NCBI GenBank assembly: GCA_023091665.1
Contig: JALJCQ010000030.1
Span: 126,501-190,500 of the forward strand
Length of the DNA: 64,000 bases
Direction of reading: 5' to 3'
Source of the DNA: Pythium myriotylum
Taxonomy: Eukaryota; Oomycota; Peronosporomycetes; Pythiales; Pythiaceae
Shown here: positions 21,130 through 32,354 of the stretch, in pieces
Numbering within the stretch: the first letter of the stretch is position 1
Layout of the letters: the number at the start of each line of letters is the position of its first letter
Notes under the pieces: generated by a model
The model's input: only the letters and a program-made list of their open reading frames with translations
Databases searched by the model: none
What the model was told of the DNA's origin: nothing
Made by a program: the position numbers and the translations under genes

Positions 21130-24100
21130 AAAGAGCTGAGAGCTGTCGATGAGGAAGTCGGTTGTTCGACGGAAGAGAAGGAAGCCAGTCCAGGCCCAGA
21201 GATTCTTACCGAGCCGCTGGTGTACGGGTCCAACCAAGGTGGTGCCACTAAGCCAGGGAAGACCGCTGCCCACTCGGAAGACACGATGCCAAGCGCCGTA
21301 TTGGCTGAGACGCTGCTGGCCCTGCGATCTGGCAATGCTGAGGTCGAGAGCGTCGCCGAGAGTGGAGACGAGATCTTGTTCGAGGGCGTGAATGAAGAGT
21401 CAGACGATGACGTACTAACGAATGACCCAGCCAGACCTGATGAAGAAGACGTCGACCTTGCCGTGGCACAAGCTTTTGGCGAGGTGACGGCCATCGTAGA
21501 ATATTGCAGCCAGCAAGCTAATGAAGAGTCGAAGCAAGACACGGACCACGAGATGAGCGGCCAAGCAGAGAATCCGTCGACAGTTTTGGAGCAAGAAGGC
21601 GGTATCAGAGCGACGGATTCGGGCGAGAGCCTTGAGGACGGCGCCAGGATGATCGCAGGAACTATTGGAGAAACCCCAGCGCCCAGAGAGACCGAGACCC
21701 GCGAACTGCAGGCTCCCGGAGGAGGCGTATGCGAAGGTGCCACGAACGAAGCACCTTCAATTCCGGTGAATGAAGGCGTGCCAGCAGATATAGCCGACGT
21801 TCCGATCGCTCAAGCTCCGTCCAAGGCTGACGAAGTTTCCGACCACGCACCCGAAGTGATCAGTCTGGCTACCCCATTAGTGGGCGGTGAAGATGAAGTG
21901 AACAGTCTGGAGGGTTTGCCAGAGGCCACACAAGCTGAAGTGAACAGTCTGGCGGAGGTAGCGAAGGCAACCAACTTGGTCGACCTTTTAGTGGACCCTC
22001 CATCTGAAGTGATCAGTCTGGCCAAGGAACCAGCCGTCAGTCGAAGTGTAGTGAACAGTCTGTCCCCTTCCGAGGGGCACGCTCCCTCCAGTTTGGAAGA
22101 CCATGCCGCAGAGAGCACCAAGGGCGGATCCCACGAGATCCGAGGACCTCAGGACCCACCGCACGCAGCACCGATGATAGAAGAGGACGAAGTGGTGTGG
22201 CGGAATGCACACGATGGTGCACCACAATACATCACCGTTCGAATCGCTCCAGACCAATCAAGGAAAGTTCTCTCAGCCGACACATGTGATCGTTTGAGAG
22301 CAAGTGACCTCGCACCAGACTCCAAGTTGAGGATGTTCTACAAGGACAGTGAGCAGCGCGTACAAGATATGATTGAAGGCGGCCTAGACAAAATGCGTCT
22401 TCCCGACGATCCGGCACCCCCTGTCGACAAGTGTTTGTTGAGGGAACTAATGCTGGCCGGAACAATCCTCTCGCGCGGCGAAGAATCGCGCGCAATATTC
22501 TTGCGAGAGATGTGGACAGACAAGTACGGAGAGTGCCGGGACAAAGATTGCTGCTTAGCGTACGACGTGAACCGCCCGCATTTCCAGTATGAAGGCGAAT
22601 GCAGACACTGGCGATATTTCAAGATGCGGCGGGTCAACTTCGACTATTTCACAAGCGTGAAGGACTATCTGCTGGCGGGCGCGCTTGCGACGCATCTCGA
22701 GATGCTCTACGCCACTGAAGGCCCCAATTGGCCACCCATCAAGCGAGATGGGAAGTGTGTCCGGTTGAGGCTCTCAGGGGGATCGATGACAAATCAGATG
22801 TCAGAAGAGTGGCCTGGTAGTGGAGACGAAGGTGACGAACGAGAGAACGATGGTGCAAGATCGGTGATCCATCTTCAGCCACTATTGTGTTCGATGACCA
22901 CGTTATATCTCTCTCTAGATATGACTACAGATCAGCAGGTCTGTGAAGCGCAGCTCTCACCATGGGACTACGGTGCGGTGGTGGCAGGCGAGAGATATTT
23001 ACACGAGCGTCAGGAATTAGGCCGCGGGGTGTTGATGAGATCTGGATCTCGGTGGTTTATAGTCACGAACGCGAGTATCACGTCAGCTCAACCAAGCAGA
23101 CTCGATTTGATGTGGGTCCCGAGGAAAAGTTTGCTAAACTGCGTGCGACGTTTCCTGGCGATAGACCAAGCGGCATCGCAACCTGCGCCGCTCGTCACAG
23201 CGCTTGCCATGCAAGACATGCATCAGAAGGAACGCCCGCGACTTCAACAGACCCGAGCGAAGAAAGTGAGGATGTGGACGAAGTCGCTGTTCTTGAGACC
23301 AAGTCAGATGAGAGTGGTCGAAGAGTTCGTCACGAAGACCGGCATTATGCTAGTGCGAGGCCCGTTTGGATGCGGCAAGACGACAACATTGACGCGCGCG
23401 ATATCCGTCCACCGTGAGGCGTACCCCAAGGAAGTGATTGCAGTCGTGTCAGAGACGAACGCCGCGATTGATGAGGATCTCCGGCGACTACGGCAGAAGA
23501 ACCTAGTGCCCGAAGATGAAATATTGAGGCTTGGGAAGTGTGATGCCCACATGCAAGAGTTTGCAGGGATCTACATCGACGAACTCATGAAGAAGAGACG
23601 GGTGTTAATAAAGCGGATATACCCTGATCGGCCCGACATGATGGCGCCCGAAATGAAGAAATACGAAGACCATTTGCTAGCTCGAGCGAAGGTTCTTGTC
23701 GCCACATTAGCGACGATGGGAAGCCCAAGATATCGGCATCTAGCGAATCACGTGGTGATTATCGACGAAGGCGCGCAGGTTGCAGAAGCCGCGGTGATCC
23801 AAGCTCTTCGCGAAGGTACACATACGCTGTTACTTGCAGGGGACCCCAACCAGCTGCGGGGATATAGCTCGCTGCCGACAAACTTCGCCGAGAGGTTCCC
23901 TGGCGACGAGAGACGGCACAAGCTCAATTGGTCTATGTTCCACACGTTCGAACATTGCTACGCGTCTTACGGCATGAAGTTCCCGGGGCTGACGACGGAA
24001 GATATATTTCGGTGTGGACCAGATTTGGTGACTCTATTGCAACCTTTTTACGACTACCCTTTGCGCCCCGCTATCAGCAACACTCCAGGATATCTAGTTG

Positions 24101-24810
24101 GGATGCTGCTACCGCCTCTGCAGGACGACGCAAGTTGGTCTAGGGATGGAGTCGAGAATGGACCGCCCCTGCCTCGAGGACCGCCCGCAATATGGCTCGA
24201 CTCGGGCAACGAAGGTTTCCATCCCGACGGGCGACGGAAATCTGCGAGCGAGGAGAAGTTTGTGAACGTGATTGAACAAGCGCTAGTGATGGAACTGATC
24301 ATGCGGATCAAGGCGCAACTTAAACTGCAATCCAAGATGACGCACAGAGTGTGGCGCAAGAGTATTCTAGTTATCTCCCCCTACGCGGAACAGGTCAAGA
24401 GATTGAAGGAAGATGCTCTACAGTGGAAGAACCTCTACGAGAATTTCCTAGATATAGAAGTGAAGACTGTGGACTCGAGCCAGGGGTGCGAAGCTGACAT
24501 TACGATCACTTCGATGGTGCGTCACGTGAAAATGGGATTCTTGAAGAATAACCCCTCGCGGTTGCTGGTGTCTCTGAGTCGTGCCAAGGAGTACATGTTC
24601 GTTCTCGCAGATGACCAAACTCTCGCTCAAGACAGCACGTGGGCGAAATTCCGTCAGCAAGCGATTGACATGAGGATCACGTACGGGAGGTCAAGATGGA
24701 CACCAGAAGAAGCCGGCGCTGTGCTGAAAGACAAGGACCACATGAGGAAGCTGGCCAGCGCTAACGACTCGAGAGTCATTGGCGGCGCCCAAGACGCAGT
24801 GCTGCTGTAA
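21130..24810 (+). CDS. Element B third gene, C-terminal part: UPF1-like SF1 helicase
   Basis: The first methionine-like start is near 21220, but the frame is open from the TGA at 21127. A disordered acidic N-terminal region holds five B words (21853-22063), read as EVISL or EVNSL. A Cys/His-containing middle part (CRDKDCCLAYDV, ECRHWRYFKM) follows. Helicase motifs in order: Walker A GPFGCGKTTTL (about 23360), Walker B IIDEGAQ (about 23760), motif III LLAGDPNQL (about 23835), motif V KTVDSSQGCEADI (about 24465), motif VI LVSLSRAKEYMFVLAD (about 24568). The order and spacing fit the UPF1/SMG-type superfamily 1 helicases that unwind RNA or DNA 5' to 3'. All key residues are present. Another Trp-start segment (RWTPEEAGAVLKD) follows at the C-terminus. 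A helicase gene in an LTR retrotransposon is unusual. Confidence 0.9.
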   Translation, partial: KELRAVDEEVGCSTEEKEASPGPEILTEPLVYGSNQGGATKPGKTAAHSEDTMPSAVLAETLLALRSGNAEVESVAESGDEILFEGVNEESDDDVLTNDPARPDEEDVDLAVAQAFGEVTAIVEYCSQQANEESKQDTDHEMSGQAENPSTVLEQEGGIRATDSGESLEDGARMIAGTIGETPAPRETETRELQAPGGGVCEGATNEAPSIPVNEGVPADIADVPIAQAPSKADEVSDHAPEVISLATPLVGGEDEVNSLEGLPEATQAEVNSLAEVAKATNLVDLLVDPPSEVISLAKEPAVSRSVVNSLSPSEGHAPSSLEDHAAESTKGGSHEIRGPQDPPHAAPMIEEDEVVWRNAHDGAPQYITVRIAPDQSRKVLSADTCDRLRASDLAPDSKLRMFYKDSEQRVQDMIEGGLDKMRLPDDPAPPVDKCLLRELMLAGTILSRGEESRAIFLREMWTDKYGECRDKDCCLAYDVNRPHFQYEGECRHWRYFKMRRVNFDYFTSVKDYLLAGALATHLEMLYATEGPNWPPIKRDGKCVRLRLSGGSMTNQMSEEWPGSGDEGDERENDGARSVIHLQPLLCSMTTLYLSLDMTTDQQVCEAQLSPWDYGAVVAGERYLHERQELGRGVLMRSGSRWFIVTNASITSAQPSRLDLMWVPRKSLLNCVRRFLAIDQAASQPAPLVTALAMQDMHQKERPRLQQTRAKKVRMWTKSLFLRPSQMRVVEEFVTKTGIMLVRGPFGCGKTTTLTRAISVHREAYPKEVIAVVSETNAAIDEDLRRLRQKNLVPEDEILRLGKCDAHMQEFAGIYIDELMKKRRVLIKRIYPDRPDMMAPEMKKYEDHLLARAKVLVATLATMGSPRYRHLANHVVIIDEGAQVAEAAVIQALREGTHTLLLAGDPNQLRGYSSLPTNFAERFPGDERRHKLNWSMFHTFEHCYASYGMKFPGLTTEDIFRCGPDLVTLLQPFYDYPLRPAISNTPGYLVGMLLPPLQDDASWSRDGVENGPPLPRGPPAIWLDSGNEGFHPDGRRKSASEEKFVNVIEQALVMELIMRIKAQLKLQSKMTHRVWRKSILVISPYAEQVKRLKEDALQWKNLYENFLDIEVKTVDSSQGCEADITITSMVRHVKMGFLKNNPSRLLVSLSRAKEYMFVLADDQTLAQDSTWAKFRQQAIDMRITYGRSRWTPEEAGAVLKDKDHMRKLASANDSRVIGGAQDAVLL

Positions 24811-24871
24811 AGACGGGTGATCCAGATGTGCTCGCTCTTCTCCGCGGTGCTGGAGCTTCGCAGGGGACGGC

Positions 24872-25323
24872 TGTGGTATAGCGCCCCGGTTCCGCGGGCA
24901 TGAGTCTCTGCAAGCGCCAGGTGACCAGTCAGGCGAAGGTGTCTACGACCAAGTCCCAAGGAAGTGATCAGTCTGGCGTACCCTTAGTACCCAAGTCAAG
25001 ACGAAGTGAACAGTCTGGCGCCCAAGTCAAGATTCCGTATTCCAGACTCGGCGGTACAAGTCATCGTATTTCTTTTTATTTAGAAACCTCACATAAAAAC
25101 AGTAGGAGTAGGAACCTTATATTTGACAGATTTCAGTAGGTAGGAACGGGTGCTTGCCACCCAATAACCCACGGAAAGGGGGGCGATTCTCCGCCGCTAA
25201 TTCCGTGGGAGTCAGTTCACAATTTTTCCTCCTTCTCGCAGAAGCCCCCTGACTCTCCCCTTAACAGTAGCCCGTCAGTATCTCGAGGAAGTCACCAAAA
25301 GTTTCGAAGTGATCAGTCTGGTC
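24872..25323 (+). repeat. Element B 3' LTR, left part
   Basis: Matches 9610-10061 without gaps. It is preceded by the purine-rich AGGGGACGGC (polypurine tract). It ends in GGTC (25320-25323), the left copy of the target duplication of element C. B words at 24961, 25003 and 25306. Confidence 0.95.
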
Positions 25324-26278
25324 TGACGTGTAGTAGGGTCAAAATTCGCAGCTTACTGGCGTATGTGCTGGACTTGACACTTCCCACCGCCTTCGCAGAC
25401 TTTAGGGAACTTGCTTGGACTTGTTCCAAACCGGACTTGTGACTCTCAGAACTCTTTGAAGCAAGAGTTAGAGCTTGGAACCCACCACGTATGACTGCCT
25501 CACACAGTCAACGGGCAAGCAATCGCAGCAGCAACGATCTTCAGCACCGAGTCCTCTCCACGTCCACTCAACACTGCAACGCCCGTGTACTCAGGGTGGT
25601 TGACAGTGATCGCAAACGGGAGCCTTTCGATACAAACGGGGTCTTGATTGGTTGACAGTGATCACAACCAGCGGAGTTGGACTGAACGAAACGCCCTTCC
25701 CACACTTGGATGTCCCTTCACCTCAGACCGGACTTGTTGACGCCGGCCGACTTCCCTGAGGTGAAGAGGAAGATCGCTATCGATTCACTTGAGCTTGACT
25801 TGGCAAATTGGGGAGTTTTTTACTTATCGTTTTTCCTACTCTGTGTTTTCCTGAAAAGTCGCCTAGGGGGCCCTTCCTTGAGATCTTTTGGTGAAGGGTC
25901 GCGATGTCACTATCGACCCTTCCGGTAGTGACCAGTTGGTCACTACCGATGATAATGTCACTATTCAAAGGAGGTCCCTATCCTAGCGGTTTCTGTCCTA
26001 AAATATGTACTGCAGTAGACTGCACTAGAATAAAAAGAACTTAGCTAATTCTTGGGCCGATCGCCGAAGCGCTACTTGAAATGACAGTGATTATAACCAC
26101 TGTCAAAGACCCGGTTCTTGAACAACTTCCGATGACAGTGATCGTAACCACTGTCAAGGCTGGATCTTCATCGACGATATACTTGGTACTCCCGGGCTCG
26201 GCGGCTGGAGCCTTCGCCGAAATCGTGGTGAGTCTTGCTACCACGATTGCCCGGGAAATCGCCAGCCACTACACGTCA
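25324..26278 (-). repeat. Element C 3' LTR
   Basis: 955 bp, no difference from 34555-35509 noticed. It holds four copies of the C word TGACAGTGATCR: 25601 and 25653 (52 bp apart), 26082 and 26133 (51 bp apart). The last two are followed by CACTGTCA after an 8-base centre, so they form inverted-repeat sites with arms TGACAGTG and CACTGTCA. The internal sequence next to the LTR ends in AAAGGGCGGA, the probable polypurine tract. Confidence 0.95.
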
Positions 26279-28450
26279 TCCGCCCTTTGCGAACCCGCAG
26301 ACGACGGTGAGCACAAACGCGTGTGGAGGCGGCGATCCCTCATCTTCCTTTTGGCGTCGTCCGTAGTAGTCGTGTCGTCGATCTGAGGTATCTCCAACTC
26401 GAGTGCGCTCATGTAAAGGCGGTCCCAGTAAGTATCAGCCTTGAACGTCGCTCGGTGAGCCAACACAAACAGGTAATCATTGGCTCTAGTCAAGGCCACT
26501 AGAGTTCTTGCCTTCTTCTCTGCGAGGAAACCCAGTCCGCCAACTCGTGTCATCGATACGATGACTATGTCGGCTTCCCGGCCTTGACAAGAATCAATTG
26601 TAACCACATCAATATCGAGAGTGGGGCTCCATCGTCGGCGAACGTCGTCTAAAACTTCCTGGAGTCGGGCACGCTGTTCCGTGTATGGCGTGATAATCAA
26701 CAACGTCATTTGACTTTTCTTCGCTCGCTTGCATTCGCGCATTATCTGGAGCACTAGTTCAAATGTCTTCCACAACTCAACTTGATTCAAATACTTGCCA
26801 CCTCGTTGGTTTCGGTTCTGGTCTTCATTCTCGCAAGAGATCATAACCACTCGAGTTCTTCCCATCATTCAAGCTTGTTTACTTCGTTCTTCCCTGCCTC
26901 CGATCACTGTCATCTCGCAACCCACTTGGACAGATTGCAAGTACGGCTCAGAGCGCGGCCCTTTATGGCTGAGCTCATAATCGTAAAAACCCGGCAACGC
27001 ATTCGCCGATCTGCTGATGACACTGATGTTGAGCGGTGAGCGTCACTCTCGGAACTTCTCATGTATGTGGTTGCAGTCATGCATGATACTCCAACTCAAC
27101 TTGTGTCGTTTGACTCCTTCCTCATACCGTTCCGCCAACTCGTCTCGGAACTCGACTCATCCTGTTAGTTGGTCTGGATCTCCAATAGAATCGTCGTTGG
27201 GTGCGTGGCTCGTATCATGGAGCATTCGACCGTTTGGGCGACTTCGTCGTTGATGAGCAACACACATACAGGACTTGACAAGCCTTCGCGTCGGGAGGTG
27301 GACATCGTACCGAACACTGCCATAGCTTGCCCTAACAACTGGCTCTCGTAGGTCTTCATCGTCATCCCGGGCTGTTGGAACTGATCTAGCAAATATTGCA
27401 GGTAACATTGCTGGTACTTGGCTCCCACGTCCTTAGGCATCTCGCCAATCCTCAAAATTCGTGTGGTCGGGACGTGGCCTTCATTCACCACTCACCGCCA
27501 GTCTTCATCAATAGCGGTCTAAGTCTCAGACGTAACGAAGATTCTTGATCGCGGGAACGCTTCTGTGTGAACGGCGATGATGCTAATATCCAGTCTTATT
27601 CTCTCACTCCCGAATGGTCCTTGGAAGCGGACGAGGCTCGATGCAACACTACTTGGTTCAACGTGTAAGCTTGATCAAAGTCGTTCTTGCGACTATACAA
27701 TCGCTGGAATTTCTTCTCACCCAATATCAACCGGAACTCGTTGTCGTCACGGTGGACGGGTTTAGTATCCCGGCGCATCATCTCAGGCATCAGAGGAATT
27801 TCAGTGCAGGTATCCACCACAGCAGTTCGCCCCGCCTGAATGAGTAGCCTTCTCTTGCCAGTAGAAAACTCTTCTCCTCTCGTGCGGTCTTCCAGCCAAA
27901 CTACCTGACCGTCATAGCGACACAGGAAGCAAAGCAGCGAGTCGCATATTGATCGGAATCTTACTTCTTCCACGCCTAATCGATCAATTCGTCATCCGTC
28001 CGGGTGAGTGTCTCATTGTTCCATTGTTCTACAATCGATAGCGATTGTCCCAACGTAGTAGCTTCAGCTTCACACCCATAGAGTGATTGTGTTCGAGAAG
28101 AGTTTCCACGGGCTGTGGTACAATGTAGAATGCGGTTGAGCAGCACCTGATGCAGTCTAGACCGAGGGTCCCGTAGTGACCACGACAGCGCTTGTAGCTT
28201 CTGCGAGTTCATCGGTCGTCGTGTCTGCGTGTATAGCAGCTTCTTCTTGCACTGGTGTCCTCCGACTTCTTTTCCTCGTCACATTGTCCCACACATCCTT
28301 GGTCGTCGCTTGTATCGATACTTGCTTCTGGGGATGGAACTCGGGACGCCGTTCCAGGTTCTTGCTGATTGCGAGCAGTTCGAACACGTCTTGCGCTTCA
28401 ATTTACTCATTCAGCGTCTTCTTTGCAGTTCTAAAGCTTATTCGGAGATG
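26269..28450 (-). pseudogene. Element C helicase-like gene, decayed
   Basis: The best preserved segment (26868-26269) has LLIITPYTEQRARL, VVTIDSCQGREADIVIVSM and LVALTRANDYLFVLA, matching the last motifs of the element B helicase. Upstream, a frame near 27491-27165 keeps VLLINDEVAQTVE for Walker B (IIDEGAQ in B). Around 27545-27620 the peptide VHTEAFPRSRIFVTSET then stop then TAIDED aligns with VHREAYP and VSETNAAIDED of B. Where B has GPFGCGKT, C reads GPFGSERI, so Walker A is lost. Several stops and frameshifts separate the pieces. The stop codon of the last frame (TAG 26269-26271) lies in the 3' LTR terminus. The N-terminal Myb-like region of B is not recognisable here. Confidence 0.82.
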
Positions 28451-29634
28451 ATAACAGTGACTGGACAGGTTCTGAATTTATCACCGCTGGATAAGTATCC
28501 CGGATAACATATCTTCCTCTCTGCAGTGCTCGCTGAAATTGGCACTGTATGCATCAGAGTCAGTCTGTTCGCTTATTTCACGACAAACATGCTCAATCGG
28601 ACACGCCCCACGGCTCGGCGTTGTGTGGCTGCGTGGACTGTGGCAGATCATGTGCGAGCGTGTCAACATCACGTGATTTTGGCTCAGAATGTGCAATGCA
28701 AACTCGTTTGGTGTATAAACAAGGCATAAGAAGCACGCAATGCCATCCTGCTGACATGAATCCTCCAAATTAATCGATGGCGTCCGTCGCGATCACTGCA
28801 TCAACTAATCCATGCTGCTCAATCCATTCTTCAACTCTTGCACGCCACAATCGAAAGTTGCCGCGCGCCATAATCTACTCGTTGACCTTCTAGACACTGA
28901 TTATCACACTGGAGTTCTTCAACCAACATGGAACAGTGACAGTGATCGTACATAACTTTGGACTGATTTGACCGGCAATGAGAGCAGACTCCCACTGGAG
29001 TTCCGTCACCTTCCGTATCTTCTGGTATAAATGGAATCCGCTTTCACGTCTTTCCTTGTGTCTGCTCTGGAGATATCGGCCCACATACAATCATCACCAG
29101 TCTTCTTTCTTCAGTCAGTGACGAATTTATCAGCTACACACATTTCATAGCTTGGAATTTCCTATGGAAACTCACTTGGAGAATAATTGACAGGTCAAGT
29201 CGCATCAAAGAGAAAACTCAACCGACATCAATACCTGACGAGCGTTGGCGCGCGTCTCACCATTGTGTATGAGCTTCAACGGCGTTGTCGGTGATTCTGC
29301 CAGCGTTCCTGCGATAGTAGGGTATTCATTCGCCGTCATCACTGTGTCATCCTGTTGGCGGTCGGCGGTTACCTGGGCAGCAGTGCCAGTGATCGTTTCT
29401 AGCATCTCAGAGTGGTAATCCTTCAAATCTCATTATACAGCATTCATACTTGACATTTCTCCACCCGCAGCAATCGGTTCATTCTTCCAGCTTCGTCACC
29501 GTCCCCACTAGCTTCGCCGCTGCCATCTCCACCGCCTCGAACCGACAGCCAGGTCTTGGGTGCGCAGCGCTCCTCGCCGATCTGCTCCTGCTGCTTCAGG
29601 GTTCATCTGAACCCATCTTCGCAAAAGCGGGGCG

Positions 29635-30118
29635 CCCTTCGGTTGTGTTCTTTGAACCTAGATCGAACTGCGCCAGCACCATGACAGTGATCGTTCACAG
29701 CGCTAACAGCGAAGAGCTTCTAGTTTTTCACTCTGGCCACACCCTTCGGTCGTGTTCTTCGAACTTAAACCGAACTGCACTGGCACGATGACAGTGGTCG
29801 TTCACAGCATAAACTCCACAGTGAAGAGCTCCTACTTCACGAACTTCACCAATCCTTCGGCTGTGTTCTTCGAACTTAAATCGAACTGGGGCGGGTACGA
29901 TGACAGTGATCATGCAGAGCGCGAAGTCCACAGCGAAGAGCCCCCACATCATGATCTTCGCCACATCCTTCGGTGGTTTTCTTCGAACCTAGATCGAACT
30001 ACGCCGGCATCATGACAGTGATCGTTCACAGCGTCAACAGCGAAGATCTTCTAGGTTTTCACCTTGACCGCGCCCTTCGACCGTGTTCTTCGAACTTATT
30101 TCGAACCATCGCGCCGAG
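29635..30118. repeat. Tandem repeat in element C, about 110-bp unit
   Basis: Four diverged units and part of a fifth start with (C/T)CCTTCGG near 29635, 29742, 29853, 29966 and 30073 (spacing 107-113 bp). Each full unit has a GTTCTTCGAAC block, then TCGAACT, then one copy of the C word (29682, 29789, 29901, 30013). Confidence 0.85.
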
Positions 30119-31379
30119 CTACCTCAATTGTCAATTCCAAAAGCTTCGTACTGCCGATATTGTCAAGGGAACTCGTCGAACGAAGCGCACCCTCCGCCTT
30201 CTCTTCTACCAACCTTCACTGGCTCAACTTGGGCTGTGCTAAGCCGTCGGTCCGCGCGCGCACGATCGCCAATTCAAGCAGCGGGTGTTCCAGATCGCTT
30301 TGCTTCGTGGTTTCTTCCACAGGTGAGTCCGGTGTGCTTCCTGTTATCGGTGTCGGCTCGTACTCTCTAAAATCGATTAACTTCGGTACTTAGGTGTACC
30401 CAACGTGACTGAGGGACTGTAGCCATGATCGAGTTTGCTTGATCGCACCACCATGGAATCAAATCGCCATTTCTTTTCCAAATCCACTCAGAACGCTAGC
30501 AACTCGAACCATTGCGTCGCGCATTTCTGCCTTGCATTCGCTTTCTTCGCGCTCAATTCATCCTCCACAGTCAAGATCAAAGTTGCTACGCGTCACTGGT
30601 TGCGTTTTCTCCCTTGCATCGATTTCTTTTTGCTGATGACAGAAATCGCTTGCATAGTGGGAGCTCGTGCTCAGTTGCTTCCTCGGCTTCACTACCCCGC
30701 TGATCGGTCATGTGCACCTGGCTCAATCGTGTTCGTATTTAGGCTGACACTTGAAGTAGTCGTCAATTATCTTGCACTTTATAACCATGCTGGTAGATCA
30801 TATCGATACTTCCTTTCACTCACACGGAATTATCATCAGAATCATCACACCTTGAGATATTCCCTCACATTCTGTAAATATTGCCGTCGTCCGTATTCGC
30901 TTCCGCCACGTCTTTTAGTGTCAGTGATCGTACACGTCACTGGACTTTCACCTCGGCGTTGATCATCTCCTGCGCGAGGTCTTCGAGGAGATTTCTTGCA
31001 GTCGTTGTTGCCTTTTCCCCATGTCATCTACTGTTGGTTTTTAGCAACGCCACTTGTATCATCAACTTGATTCACGGCCTTAGTCCTCTTCACCAACTCC
31101 ATCAGCACATCTTTGCTGACTATGTCAGCGCACTGACAGCCATTTTGTTGAGTGGGTTTCTTGTACAGTCTTGAACTTCAAATCTTGCGTGTCACTGAAG
31201 AGCGTCCTCTCCACCACTAGACACAAAAGCCTTAATATTCAAGTTTCTCATCGTCGTTCCTGAACAGTAATAGGAAGTGCTGTCTGTAGCATGCTCTCCC
31301 CCTCGACTCTTGATCCTTCCTTTTACAATTCGGTTCTCTCTTCCGCTTCTCGTGACCGTTCTTCGCGGGTACATCTGCA

Positions 31380-31556
31380 GCTTCACACCCTTCTCTGGGG
31401 GCATTCTTCACTGGTTACTTCTTGCTTCACACCCTTCTCTGGGGGCATTCTTCACTGGATGATTTCTTCTCAGCTTCTCGCCTTAACTATGGGGCGTTCT
31501 TCACTGGTTACTTCTGCAGCTTCCCACCTTAACTATGGGGCGTCCTTCACTGGTTG
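31380..31556. repeat. Short tandem repeats in element C
   Basis: Two copies of a unit with CTTCTCTGGGGGCATTCTTC and two of a related unit with AACTATGGGGCGTTCTTC, each ending CACTGG, follow each other with 40-60 bp spacing. No coding role is apparent. Confidence 0.8.
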
Positions 31557-32354
31557 AGTTCCACGGCGCGCTTCGTGGGCCTCTGTCACAATAGCATTCG
31601 CAGTCCGGGTGGGGCTTCCACACTACCGCGCGATGCTGACTGCGTATAAATGCTCTTCTACCATGTCGACACCTTCTAAACAGTCCTTGACGTGGGATGT
31701 TCCTCACGGCGTCGCCGCGGTTGGTGTCACCATGAGCAACGGATTCTATGTTGGCGCCTTCTAAACAGCGCCTTTCGACTTCAAATACGATATTGTTTTT
31801 CTTGCTTCCTCACTCGCTCAGTGTGCCCAATCTCGGATGACAGTGATCGGATACACGAGGTCACTGTCTCTTCTTCGCTTGTCTGAATCAATCCTCGATA
31901 ACAATGATTGGAAACAAAAGGTTCCGCCCTTTGACTCACTATTCAACAAGACAGTCATCGAATGTCGAAACTCCCGAGCAGTCTGAGGCTTGACATCCTC
32001 GAGGACACTTTCACACCTGACATGTCTCGTTCCTTCTCGTCCTGTACATCTAGCCACTTTCCCATCTTGGTCTACCTTGACCAGAACGACCTCCTAATAA
32101 CTTGTACGCCTTCCTTCCACACACTCTCTTCCGTAGCGATGCATGCAAATACGCAGCGGCTCGAGTCTCTTCTTTCTCATTTTCCTTTTCCGTTGAGCAC
32201 ATCAACCATATTTTCTTCTTGTATCACCCACAACTCATTTTCTTATGCATGGTCGACATCAACACGACTTCACCTCTATCTTCAGCATGCAAACACATAA
32301 CCTCTCCATCACTCGCCCTTTCTTCGTCTGGCTTGCTGGGTAGCTGAGAGGGAG

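Larger units (their letters stand above)
28451..32354 (-). other. Element C non-coding interior in place of pol
   Basis: Nearly 4 kb with only short frames on both strands and no RT, protease, RNase H or integrase motif. It contains C words at 28937, 29384, 29682, 29789, 29901, 30013, 30919 and 31838, and two tandem repeat regions listed separately. Its base composition is more AT-rich than the gag gene. Confidence 0.75.

Noticed and set aside
9699..22063. B words as a CRISPR array or a simple tandem repeat
   Set aside because: Copies are scattered over the whole element, including coding regions, without regular spacers of one size or any Cas-like gene.
25710..25928. Frames repeated in both C LTRs
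   Set aside because: Same reason: LTR duplication, not genes.
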